Below are positions 1 to 8,086 of a DNA stretch of 64,000 bases, piece after piece (positions within the stretch are counted from its first letter, which is position 1; the number at the start of each line of letters is the position of its first letter). Origin of the DNA: Paenibacillus pini JCM 16418. Lineage in GTDB: Bacteria > Bacillota > Bacilli > Paenibacillales > Paenibacillaceae. The stretch is taken from NCBI RefSeq assembly GCF_000576305.1, contig NZ_BAVZ01000003.1, positions 186,001 to 250,000 of the forward strand, given 5' to 3'. The notes beneath the pieces were generated by a model, which saw only the letters and a program-made list of their open reading frames with translations, was not told where the DNA came from and made no database searches. The translations under genes and the position numbers were made by a program.

Positions 1-901
1 GAACTCGTGTTATAGAATAAAGTTTCAAGATGAGCATTTTACAGAGATACCGGCTGTTCATGGGGGCGATGCTGGTATTGAGGGATTTACACGAAAAGGA
101 AGGGTTTATCAATGTTACTGTCCAGAGCGTGGTTACAATGATGATGAGTTACATGACCACTTAAGAGATAAAATGACCAAAGATATCGGTAAGCTGACAT
201 CACCTAAATATGCCGATAGATTGAAGGGTTTAGGAGTGCCTATGATTAAAGAATGGCATTTTGTTATTCCTGAATATAAAGATTCAAGGATTATATCACA
301 TGCAGAAACCAAGCGCAAAGAAGTTATAGCATTAAAAAATGCAGACCCGAGCAATTATGATTACATAGATGAGGACTTTATTATTGTGATAAAACAAGCA
401 GAAGATTTTAAGGTGGAAATATCCAGAATGATAAGAACAACTTTGACGGATATGCAGCTTAATATTGCAATTCACCATACAACTGCAGCTCCGGATTGGT
501 CACAATGTGATTCAGAGAAAGTTGAGAATATTAAAAGAAAAGTGAAGGCCGTTAGGGGTGATGGTGATGAATTAGATGAGGATTATAAAGAACTTGTCAA
601 TATGTATATCAATTCGTACATCAATGGGATGGAAATTTTAAAAGTATTAAGAGTCTCATATGCTGAAGTTTATGAGGATATATATATGTTAGAGCAATCA
701 TACAAAAAGGAAGTAGCGTTTAAAACTAGAATGAATACTAATAGCTCAATAAATGCACAACTTTTTAATGAAATTTTAGATGATTTCCAGAAAAAGTTGG
801 AACAGTTTAAATATCTGAATATGGCATCGATTATGGAATTAAAGCTTGACCTTATCAGTGGATGGCTTGCTGATTGTTCCATGCAATTCAGAAGCAGGTG
901 A
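1..901 (+). CDS. ABC-3C system effector, nuclease-like N-terminus (5' partial)
   Basis: The frame is open from base 2, so the true start lies before the window; 299 codons are visible. Near the visible start the protein reads GGDAGIEGFTRKGRVYQCY, which resembles the core of PD-(D/E)XK-like nucleases (acidic G-x-D-x-G-I-E-G turn followed by a Q-C-Y strand). The remainder is helical and charged, like the C-terminal domain that couples such effectors to their ATPase. It lies 4 bp before the middle component and is probably co-transcribed with it and the DUF3732 ATPase, the order known for ABC-three-component conflict systems. The assignment rests on neighbours plus the motif. The nuclease reading is inference because the full domain is not visible. 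Confidence 0.6.
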   Translation, partial: NSCYRIKFQDEHFTEIPAVHGGDAGIEGFTRKGRVYQCYCPERGYNDDELHDHLRDKMTKDIGKLTSPKYADRLKGLGVPMIKEWHFVIPEYKDSRIISHAETKRKEVIALKNADPSNYDYIDEDFIIVIKQAEDFKVEISRMIRTTLTDMQLNIAIHHTTAAPDWSQCDSEKVENIKRKVKAVRGDGDELDEDYKELVNMYINSYINGMEILKVLRVSYAEVYEDIYMLEQSYKKEVAFKTRMNTNSSINAQLFNEILDDFQKKLEQFKYLNMASIMELKLDLISGWLADCSMQFRSR

Positions 902-905
902 GTAG

Positions 906-1394
906 ATGATGAATGATAAAAACTATATTATAGCAGACGAAATCGTATTTGAAGCGAAACCAGACGCTGTACCTTATAACTATCGGATAAGCTATAAGAT
1001 TGCTCAACTATGCTTAATTATGGAGATGTGTAGTCGTGGTGGTTGTTCTTTATTAAAGCTGCATATGATTTCAATTGGGCTTAGTACAAAAAAAGATATG
1101 GAAAAGTTGAAGGATTTGGCATACGATCGACTTGCAAGTTACACTGTAGTTCGTTTTGACCCAGCAGTTAATCATGCTATACGATTTGCAGTTGCTGAGG
1201 GGCTAATCGTTCAACAGCTAAACGGCTTATACAAACTTACTAAAATAGGAAAATTTTATGTGAAGAATATCACTAAAGATAAGCAATTAATGAAGGATGA
1301 AAAAAGATATTTATCTTCTTTATCGACGATGTTAACAGAAGAAAAAATCAAGGATCTTACATCTTTGTGGAGGTATTCCAGTGCTGAGAATTAA
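906..1394 (+). CDS. ABC-3C system middle component
   Basis: A 162-residue protein between the nuclease-like effector and the Rad50-like ATPase. It looks like a small winged-helix-type protein: a helical N-half (around residues 28-60) and a segment reading AEGLIVQQLNGLYKLTKIGKFYV (positions 98-120, shortened reading) typical of a wHTH wing in three-component ABC systems. A second ATG three bases later (909) has better spacing from the GGTGAG ribosome site, so the start may be 909. The 3' end overlaps the ATPase gene by 14 bases, which implies translational coupling. Function is inferred from position: it probably bridges the ATPase and the effector. No catalytic motif is visible. Confidence 0.6.
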   Translation: MMNDKNYIIADEIVFEAKPDAVPYNYRISYKIAQLCLIMEMCSRGGCSLLKLHMISIGLSTKKDMEKLKDLAYDRLASYTVVRFDPAVNHAIRFAVAEGLIVQQLNGLYKLTKIGKFYVKNITKDKQLMKDEKRYLSSLSTMLTEEKIKDLTSLWRYSSAEN

Positions 1395-3408
1395 TCGGTT
1401 GAAAATTCAAATCAATACAACTAATGGTCTATACGGATATGATGAATTATTTACGGATGGATTAAATATATTAGCAAGTGAAGACAACACGAGTGGCAAA
1501 AGCTCTGTTATTGCTGCTATTTATTATTGTTTGGGTTTTGAAGAAATCATTGGTGGAAAAGGTGAGAAAGTTCTTACAGCTGTCTATAAGACAGCTATTG
1601 AAGAGGGAGAAGAGGTCTGGCCAGTCCTAGAGTCAGGAGCTTATCTTGAAATTAATAATGGAAAAGAAACAATTACAATTTACCGTTCTGCTACGATGGA
1701 AGGAAGAAGTAACAAGCTTGTTACCGTCTATCACAGTGAGATGAATAATATCAAAATACCAGGTGTATTAATTGAAGACATGTACGTTCATATGCCTAAT
1801 TCAGCAATAAATGTGAAGGGGTTTCACACTTTTTTAGAAGGCTTTTTACATATTGAGCTTCCCTTAGTGCCAGCTGCCGATGATGGGACAAGAAAACTAT
1901 ACTTACAATTGATTTTTTCTGCAATGTTTATCGAGCAAAAAAATGGTTGGTCAAATATTATGTCAGGGATGCCGTTTTTAGGAATAAGAGAGTCCAAAAA
2001 ACGTGTATTAGAGTTTTTATTGCGTCTAGATACTTTGGAAAACGAAAAGAAGAAAGACTCTTTGAGAACAAGAGATAGCAGTATAAAGTTTCAATGGGAC
2101 TCTTTAATAAAAGAGTTAAATATTCTTGTATATAGAGAAGGTTGTATTCCCTATGGGCTGCCGTTGTCTCCTCAGATACTGTCAGAAGAAGATTTATCAA
2201 ACCTCATCATTGAAAAAGAAGATGTAGAGATAAAAGAATATATTGAAGAGCTTCAAGTAGAGTATAATCATCTGACACTTTTAAAGCCTAGAGTTGTAGA
2301 TAATTTTGATGATATTCAAGTAGAACTTAATGCAACCGAAAACTCTATTGAAGATTTTGAGCGCGAGCTTTATAAAAATAGAGGATTATTTCACTCTGAA
2401 AGCATTAGCATTGATAAAATAACGAACAACCTTGAAATTATTGAGACCGATATTCGAAATAATAAAGACGCAGCTAGATTGCGAACCTTAGGTTCGGAAC
2501 TAGATTTAGCAACCTCAAAAGATACGTGTCCGGTATGTAGTCAACCCATCCAGGATACGTTAATACCCCATTCTGGTCATATGCAAGTCATGAGTATCGA
2601 TGAAAACATTAGACATTTGAATGCTCAAAAAGAGATGCTTGAATTTGCGCAGAGTAGTCATAGAAGAAATATGGAGAAAATACAAGTGAGAATTAAACAA
2701 TTAGAGAATAGCTTACTTACACTTCGTAGTATGGCTAAATCTTTACGGAATGACTTATATTCTATCAATGAAAATATATCGGAATCCATTATTCATAAGA
2801 AATTACAGTTAGATGCTGAAATGAATAGTCTATATCAATTAGTCGAGTATATTAATACAAAGAAGCACAAGCTGCGTGAGCTATCTGATGATTGGAAAGA
2901 GTATCTAAAAGACAAAGCTGACCTTCCAAAAAAGAAATTTTCTGATTCAGACGAAGAAAAAATTAAGACTTTAAGAAATCATTTCATCAGGAATCTTACA
3001 CAGTTTGGCTATAAAAGTATACCTAATTTAAATCAAATTGACATTTCAATGGATTCATATCTCCCTGTTATCGAGGGATTTGATATGAAGTTTGATTCTT
3101 CAGCGAGTGATAATATAAGAGCGATATGGTCTTTTGTACTATCGCTATTAGAAACATCTAATGAAAAATCAGGAAATCATCCGGGGACTCTTATCTTTGA
3201 TGAACCTGCACAACATAGTATCGTTAGTAGTGATGTAGAGAAGTTTTTTAATCACATCATTAAGCTTAAGAATAGTCAGGTTATTATTGGAATGACAATA
3301 AGGGATAGTGATACACGGCAGACTATCAATGAGCTGCCTTCAGACAGCTTTAATTTGATTAAAGTGCCCTATAAAGCTTTTAAGAAATTCTCTGCTGATA
3401 ATGAATAG
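1381..3408 (+). CDS. DUF3732 Rad50/SbcC-like ATPase of an ABC-3C system
   Basis: 675 residues with a GTG start behind GGAGG. The P-loop is at about residues 32-42 (ASEDNTSGKSS). Long charged coiled-coil stretches surround a zinc-hook CPVC at residues 383-386, and a Walker B with DEP (LIFDEPAQ) lies near residues 605-612. This SMC/Rad50-like layout matches the DUF3732 ATPases of ABC-three-component systems, which are predicted anti-mobile-element systems. ATP-dependent DNA sensing that licenses the nuclease-like partner is known only as a proposal for the family. The gene closes the three-gene unit. Its A+T-rich composition fits the accessory region. Confidence 0.75.
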   Translation: MLRINRLKIQINTTNGLYGYDELFTDGLNILASEDNTSGKSSVIAAIYYCLGFEEIIGGKGEKVLTAVYKTAIEEGEEVWPVLESGAYLEINNGKETITIYRSATMEGRSNKLVTVYHSEMNNIKIPGVLIEDMYVHMPNSAINVKGFHTFLEGFLHIELPLVPAADDGTRKLYLQLIFSAMFIEQKNGWSNIMSGMPFLGIRESKKRVLEFLLRLDTLENEKKKDSLRTRDSSIKFQWDSLIKELNILVYREGCIPYGLPLSPQILSEEDLSNLIIEKEDVEIKEYIEELQVEYNHLTLLKPRVVDNFDDIQVELNATENSIEDFERELYKNRGLFHSESISIDKITNNLEIIETDIRNNKDAARLRTLGSELDLATSKDTCPVCSQPIQDTLIPHSGHMQVMSIDENIRHLNAQKEMLEFAQSSHRRNMEKIQVRIKQLENSLLTLRSMAKSLRNDLYSINENISESIIHKKLQLDAEMNSLYQLVEYINTKKHKLRELSDDWKEYLKDKADLPKKKFSDSDEEKIKTLRNHFIRNLTQFGYKSIPNLNQIDISMDSYLPVIEGFDMKFDSSASDNIRAIWSFVLSLLETSNEKSGNHPGTLIFDEPAQHSIVSSDVEKFFNHIIKLKNSQVIIGMTIRDSDTRQTINELPSDSFNLIKVPYKAFKKFSADNE

Positions 3409-3982
3409 AAATGATGAATGGTAGGAATCCCACCTATTTATTTAATAGCTACAAGTACTATGGCTAACCTTGATGCAATTGACGGATTGTAATATGAAGT
3501 GCGACACCTACTGGAAATAAAAAAACAAAGGGCTCATGGCCGGATTCGTGTAAAATGAAGGTTCATACATCACGTTCACACAAGGAAAATCCACCATGAG
3601 CTACCTCTTGGCTTCAATTGAACATGAATCATGCAAACTTGCAACCAAAATGGATCGTTCATGAGGAACATTGCAACCTAAAGCTGCTAATTAAGGTTGT
3701 TGAACCTGAGGAAGTTAAACATTTTGATTCAATCCCATAGAGAAAACAACTCTTTGCCGAATTGTTGATCGATATATTGATTCTTATAGAATGATGCTTT
3801 AACTCACTCCATTTCCGTTGGTAGTCATAATTGTTGTTAGATGGGGGATAGAATCCGAATAGATCATAGTAGATACCTCTCTCAGTGTCGCAGGTCCCCC
3901 ATATGGAGCATAATGAATTAGGTAACGGAATTATGTAAGCAATAAAAAAAGTAAGTGCCATGAATTACTGGCCCTTACTTTT
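3409..3982. other. gene-poor spacer with probable mobile-element scar
   Basis: 574 bases without a convincing gene. From about 3530 the DNA has an IS-like look: a sequence reading GGCTCATGGCCGGATTCGTG, then an ATG at 3596 starting a 22-codon frame (MSYLLASIEHES...) that ends in a stop at about 3664. This could be the 5' remnant of a decayed transposase gene, but no family is recognisable. A 100-codon reverse frame over 3659-3961 has no ribosome site and low-complexity content, so I do not call it. Confidence 0.35.
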
Positions 3983-3984
3983 TT
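3944..3984. terminator. bidirectional intrinsic terminator
   Basis: An A-run and AAGTAAG.GCCA pair with TGG.CCTTACTT and a T-run across a short loop. The hairpin sits directly after the stop codon of the reverse-strand Xre gene, which it probably terminates; it could also stop reads coming from the left. Confidence 0.75.
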
Positions 3985-4324
3985 ATTTCTCAAATATCTC
4001 CACTAATAACACATTTAATTTTTTCAAATCTGATTTATTCATAGAAGTAAGCTTTTCAATAAGAAGATTTAAAAGCATATCTTTCTCATTATTGGTCATT
4101 TTCTTATGCTTTGTAAATGCGAACAGCTCGATGATTGGAACATCCAAGGCATCGGCAATTTTTTGCAGATTCACGAGTGTAATATTTTTTTCCGCTCGTT
4201 CAACCCCGCCTATATAGGAAAAATGGAACCCGGCTTTTTCGCCAAGCTCTTCCTGTGACAATCCCGATCGCTTTCTTAAATCCCGAACACGTTGTCCTAC
4301 TTTAACAAGAACTGTGGTTTCCAT
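3983..4324 (-). CDS. Xre-family HTH regulator
   Basis: 113 residues from the ATG at 4324, chosen because it follows AGAGGTG at good spacing (the frame extends 16 codons further without a better site). Residues about 8-62 form a classic HTH_3/Cro-CI domain (GQRVRDLRKRSGLSQEELG, then a recognition helix in FHFSYIGGVER). The rest is a short helical tail. It is transcribed away from the two Mu-C-like small genes, so a shared divergent promoter at 4325-4458 is likely. Regulators like this often control transposition genes in Tn7-like elements; that role is inferred here from the neighbourhood. Confidence 0.85.
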   Translation of the reverse strand: METTVLVKVGQRVRDLRKRSGLSQEELGEKAGFHFSYIGGVERAEKNITLVNLQKIADALDVPIIELFAFTKHKKMTNNEKDMLLNLLIEKLTSMNKSDLKKLNVLLVEIFEK

Positions 4325-4458
4325 TGCTACACCTCTGTAGTAAGTGTAAACAATAGGAAAGTTACGATACATTAGTGTATATATATCAAATACCTATTAT
4401 GATATGTTTATGTATCAATTCTACCTGATTTGGAAATAGTATTAGTGAGGTGATAGAA

Positions 4459-4779
4459 ATGGATAATAAGCCATCAATAATGTTAGGTTTAGCAACAGTA
4501 TCTAATCTAGGTTTACAATTCAACGGGATAATCTACTCTAATTCAAGTATGTTGAAGCACAATTGGTTTGAATTAGCCGGTAAGCAAGGTTCTTGGCAAA
4601 TTCCTATCTTCTACAATCCCAGTGACCCATCAACCGTAATGTTTTTCGACTTAGACTCTGTTGAACTTGCTACAAGTATCGAAAATACATCAAATATTAC
4701 CGATGAGATGAAGTTGCTATATTTTGATGCTATAAATTTCTTAAAAGAAAGGCTATATGATTCAAGAAACAACCTATGA
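4459..4779 (+). CDS. small standalone Mu/TnsB C-terminal barrel-like protein
   Basis: 106 residues; ATG at 4459 behind GAGGTGAT. Residues 8-68 (ATVSNLGLQFNGIIYSNSSM, then a WFELAGKQGSW...FYNPSDPSTVMFFDLD pattern) match the beta-barrel that follows the DDE domain in Mu-type transposases, where a G-Y-S-S strand precedes a strand of P-x-D/N type. The C-terminal 35 residues are helical. No catalytic DDE domain is present. It is paralogous to the next gene. It may be a remnant of a decayed TnsB-like gene or an accessory factor that binds the transposase or the ends. The fold call is by eye and the function is unknown. Confidence 0.55.
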   Translation: MDNKPSIMLGLATVSNLGLQFNGIIYSNSSMLKHNWFELAGKQGSWQIPIFYNPSDPSTVMFFDLDSVELATSIENTSNITDEMKLLYFDAINFLKERLYDSRNNL

Positions 4780-4848
4780 GTTGATAGATTGAGATTAAGG
4801 ATTTGAGAAATCCAAACCGAGTAGATTATTCGTGGGGGAATGAACCAT

Positions 4849-5082
4849 ATGATTGAACAATTAGAAATAGGTATTGCGACTGTAACAGGAAATGGAATTA
4901 ATTTCGCAGATATATGGTATAGCAGCTGTTTAGTCATAAAGCATCGATGGTTTGAAGAAGCAAAAATCTACGGCGGTTGGAAAACAATTGTTTTATATTC
5001 AAGAAGCGATCCGGCTACAATAATAATTTTTAATAATAATTTTATTGATATCGGATTTAAAATCACCAATGACCCTGGATAG
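4849..5082 (+). CDS. second small Mu/TnsB C-terminal barrel-like protein
   Basis: 77 residues from the ATG at 4849, preferred over the ATG at 4840 because the GGGGGA ribosome site ends at 4839. It aligns with the preceding gene along its length: IGIATVTGNGINF matches LGLATVSNLGLQF, IKHRWFEEA matches LKHNWFELA, and SRSDPATIIIF matches NPSDPSTVMFF. It lacks the helical tail of its paralogue. The two lie 69 bp apart in the same direction and point toward the convergent Xre gene at 5087. Same interpretation and limits as for the first copy. Confidence 0.5.
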   Translation: MIEQLEIGIATVTGNGINFADIWYSSCLVIKHRWFEEAKIYGGWKTIVLYSRSDPATIIIFNNNFIDIGFKITNDPG

Positions 5083-5086
5083 TGTT

Positions 5087-5314
5087 TTAGTATTCATCAG
5101 AAAACTCTTTTTCAATAAGTAAATTTTGTATTGATGTTTCTAAGACGATAGCAATGCTGTATAACAAGTGAATTTGTACATGGTGTATTCCTTTTTCAAT
5201 ATTACTCACGGAGGAACGCGATAAATTAAGACTTAATGCTAACTGCGATTGGGTCATCATTTTTGATTTTCTTTTATCTCTTATATTGGATCCTATTATT
5301 TTGTATATATCCAC
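5087..5314 (-). CDS. Xre-family HTH regulator (short)
   Basis: 75 residues from a GTG at 5314, chosen because GAGAGGAG lies seven bases upstream (the frame runs on for 28 more codons without a better site). Residues about 5-60 are a Cro/[25 protein letters not shown], then [11 protein letters not shown] as recognition helix. The gene diverges from tnsA with a 152-bp gap that must carry both promoters, so it is the natural candidate repressor of the transposition operon (inference). It belongs to the same fold family as the regulator at 3983-4324 but the two are clearly different in sequence. Confidence 0.8.
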   Translation of the reverse strand: MDIYKIIGSNIRDKRKSKMMTQSQLALSLNLSRSSVSNIEKGIHHVQIHLLYSIAIVLETSIQNLLIEKEFSDEY

Positions 5315-5466
5315 AGATATTCTCCTCTCAGTTACTTTACTTTTTTCTATTATTCTTCCCAAATTGATAGTTTCATATAAGCACTTTTTCAACAACATTT
5401 ATGAAAAGGTTTATAAATCTGGAAATTGGAAATATTTTTTAGTAAAAGTTTTTAAGGAATGGTTAA

Positions 5467-6132
5467 ATGTATTCTCCAGTGAACATAAGAAAGCGGAATG
5501 GAAAATATGGGAACAACAATTGGTTTAGTTATAGTTCAAAAATCAATCGAAACGTCTATTTGTATAGCGACCTTGAATATGATCATTGGATTCTAATTGA
5601 ATTTGATCGCCAAATCGTTGATTTTTGTGAACAACCTCTTCATGTAGAGGAGTACGTGGAGGGGGAATGGATTAACACTGTATTTGATATGTGGGTGAAG
5701 ACGACAACAGGCGAAGAAAAGTTTATTGAGGTAAAGTACGCATGTGAGCTTGACCAAAAACATGAAAAATTCTCTTCTCGTTCATTCAGGCAGATCAATA
5801 GTCAGGAGAAATGGTGTGCAGCTCAAGGATATACCCATGAAGTTCATACTGACAACTATATATATAAAAACAGAACGCTTATTTCAAACTATAGAAAAAT
5901 GCTTCCTTATATTGATAATCGGAAGGTACAGAATGATCTAATAACAAAAAGATTGCTAAATTTTCTTCATCAAAGCGGAAAGCAAAAATTACATTCCATT
6001 GAAGTTCAAGTTGGCAATTGTTCAAAACATGAAATTCGCGAGATCGTATACAATTTAATTTTTAAAGGGATTCTCAATTCTGATTTAGATAAAGTAATGG
6101 TCGGTGAAAATATGGAGGTTTGGTTAATATGA
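5467..6132 (+). CDS. tnsA: TnsA-like transposon endonuclease
   Basis: 221 residues; ATG behind AAGGA. TnsA makes the 5' cuts at Tn7-type transposon ends. The hallmark segment SDLEYDHWILIEFD followed by VDFCEQPL is present, and the PD-(D/E)XK active site can be placed at Glu37, Asp74 (in VFDMWV) and E88-V-K90 (FIEVK), in the expected order and spacing. A helical C-terminal half (about 125-221) is likely the TnsC-contacting domain. It starts the five-gene operon and its stop overlaps the tnsB start as ATGA. With a nuclease present, cut-and-paste rather than copy-in transposition is expected. Confidence 0.9.
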   Translation: MYSPVNIRKRNGKYGNNNWFSYSSKINRNVYLYSDLEYDHWILIEFDRQIVDFCEQPLHVEEYVEGEWINTVFDMWVKTTTGEEKFIEVKYACELDQKHEKFSSRSFRQINSQEKWCAAQGYTHEVHTDNYIYKNRTLISNYRKMLPYIDNRKVQNDLITKRLLNFLHQSGKQKLHSIEVQVGNCSKHEIREIVYNLIFKGILNSDLDKVMVGENMEVWLI

Positions 6133-8072
6133 GCAGAATCAGATTCATAGAAAATGCTTGTTATACCAATGATGATCTTGATTATAATAAATGGCCTGAT
6201 GTCCATATTGATCAGAGAAATCAGATTTTCGAAAGTAGGAAAAAGGCTGTACAGCTTTATATGGATGGAAATCTTTCCTTAGAAAATATAACAACGATTA
6301 CCGGTATTACTCGTAAGCAACTATATAAATTGGCACGTAAATGTCTAGAAAGAGATGAACACGGACATTTATGGGGTTTCAGAGCATTATTGCCGTATAG
6401 GCGGACGGGTGAGAAATATATCCGCCTTGCGCAAACTAATGGATTTAAAAAGGACACGCGACTTACTGGTGCTTTTAAGCAGCTATTAGAGCGTTATCCT
6501 GAACTTAGAGAATTGATACACGACTACATATTAAATCGAAAGAGGCGTTCTATTGTAGATCGGATTATTCGCATTAAGGATCTACGCACCAAGTTTCTAA
6601 AGCTTGCTAGAAGTCTTGAGATAGAGCTTAATGAGTATCCCTTTAATACGAACGATAAAGGTTTAAGGTCTCTTTACAGATATGTTGAGAACTTGATTAC
6701 AAATAATGCGGCAGAGAGTTCCTTTCGATTTGGTGAAGAAGGGGATAGGAGATTGAACCGATTTGACGGTAAAGAATCAACGAAAGATTATAATGTGGTG
6801 CCTTACCATTCTGTTCAAATTGATGGACACAAAATAGATGTAGTGCTAACAGTAAAATTCACTAACGCATATGGAGATGAAGTAAGTGAGGTGATGTCAC
6901 GAATCTGGCTTCTATTAATTATTGATGAGGCTACCAGAGCCGTACTCGGATATCATCTATGTTTAAACAGAGAGTATTCCTCCTATGATGTCTTACACAC
7001 CATTAAAAACGCAGTTGTACCATGGAAGCCAATGGATTTCACTATTCCTGGACTATGTTATCCTGATATGCCTTGTTATCCCTCTGCACTACTACCTGAG
7101 ACAGAATGGGCTGTTTGGAATGAACTTAAATGTGATAATGCAATGGCAAACATTTCAAATGTGGTAGAAGATCGTTTAACAAAAATAATCAAATGTTCAG
7201 TTAATCCAGGACAAGCTCAGTATCCCGAAGGTCGCGCGATTATTGAACGATTTTTTGGACTTTTAGAGAGTAACTACATTCACAGGATTGGGATGACGAC
7301 CGGTAGCCACCCTAAAGATCCAAGAAGAAATAGTCCGGAGAAGATTGCTAAAAAGTATGTATTTAGAGCAGAGGAGCTTGAACAACTAATTGAGATTGCC
7401 ATTGCCACCTATAATACATCATTACATTCCAGTTTAGGTATTAGTCCTTTAGAAGCCATGGAACAGAGAATGAAGTATCAAGACATGATTCCACGACAGC
7501 TTTCTGAGCAAGAAAGAGTGGAGGCAAACTTTTTCTCCCTCCAAACAACGCGTGTGGTTCAGGGGAATAAGAAAACCGGAAAGCGGCCACATATTAACTA
7601 CGAGGGGGTCCCTTATTCCAGCACATTGCTTGCCAGAAATTTTAGCTTAATTGGTGAAAAGTTGATTGTGGAAGTAAATATTGATGATATCTCAATATTG
7701 AAAGTGTACTTACCCGATGGTCAAGAGTTGGATTATTTAAAAGCAAAAGGTCCATGGGGTCGTAGGCCGCATACTTTACGAACCAGAAAAACCATTAATA
7801 AGCTGGTTCGTGAAGACAAACTTAAATTTGACGATGTGACATCTCCAATTGATGCACTTGAAAGTTGGCTAGAGGAAAATTCCACTTCATATAAAAAACC
7901 ACGCAATGAATTAGCTACTTTACAAAGATATAAACAAAAATCATTACCTCCTGTAGAAACTGTTGATGAATTAACAACCGTCTTAGATGACGAAATCACA
8001 ATTGATACGACCAGCAATGACAAGGCTATAGAGTTAGAAGAACTACGGAAAAGATTCAAAACAAATTGTTAA
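6129..8072 (+). CDS. tnsB: TnsB-like DDE transposase
   Basis: 647 residues. I chose ATG 6129: it makes an ATGA overlap with tnsA and has GGAGG ten bases upstream, whereas the upstream in-frame TTG at 6120 sits too close to that site. An HTH region covers about residues 36-72 (GNLSLENITTITGITRKQL). The rve-type catalytic core carries Asp232 (IDGHKID), Asp336 (LKCDNAM) and Glu373 (AIIERFFG). A Mu-type C-terminal barrel follows (RPHINYEGVPYSS, about 490-560) and a charged tail ends in the likely TnsC-binding segment. It performs 3' cleavage and strand transfer. The operon order tnsA-tnsB-tnsC is that of Tn7. Confidence 0.92.
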   Translation: MSRIRFIENACYTNDDLDYNKWPDVHIDQRNQIFESRKKAVQLYMDGNLSLENITTITGITRKQLYKLARKCLERDEHGHLWGFRALLPYRRTGEKYIRLAQTNGFKKDTRLTGAFKQLLERYPELRELIHDYILNRKRRSIVDRIIRIKDLRTKFLKLARSLEIELNEYPFNTNDKGLRSLYRYVENLITNNAAESSFRFGEEGDRRLNRFDGKESTKDYNVVPYHSVQIDGHKIDVVLTVKFTNAYGDEVSEVMSRIWLLLIIDEATRAVLGYHLCLNREYSSYDVLHTIKNAVVPWKPMDFTIPGLCYPDMPCYPSALLPETEWAVWNELKCDNAMANISNVVEDRLTKIIKCSVNPGQAQYPEGRAIIERFFGLLESNYIHRIGMTTGSHPKDPRRNSPEKIAKKYVFRAEELEQLIEIAIATYNTSLHSSLGISPLEAMEQRMKYQDMIPRQLSEQERVEANFFSLQTTRVVQGNKKTGKRPHINYEGVPYSSTLLARNFSLIGEKLIVEVNIDDISILKVYLPDGQELDYLKAKGPWGRRPHTLRTRKTINKLVREDKLKFDDVTSPIDALESWLEENSTSYKKPRNELATLQRYKQKSLPPVETVDELTTVLDDEITIDTTSNDKAIELEELRKRFKTNC

Positions 8073-8086
8073 AATAGGTGATCCAA

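Noticed and set aside
3659-3961. 100-codon reverse frame in the spacer
   Set aside because: No ribosome site, unusual composition and it overlaps the terminator and the IS-like scar; no recognisable domain.
6120-6128. Upstream TTG as the tnsB start
   Set aside because: It is one base from the ribosome site; ATG 6129 has proper spacing and gives the ATGA overlap with tnsA.
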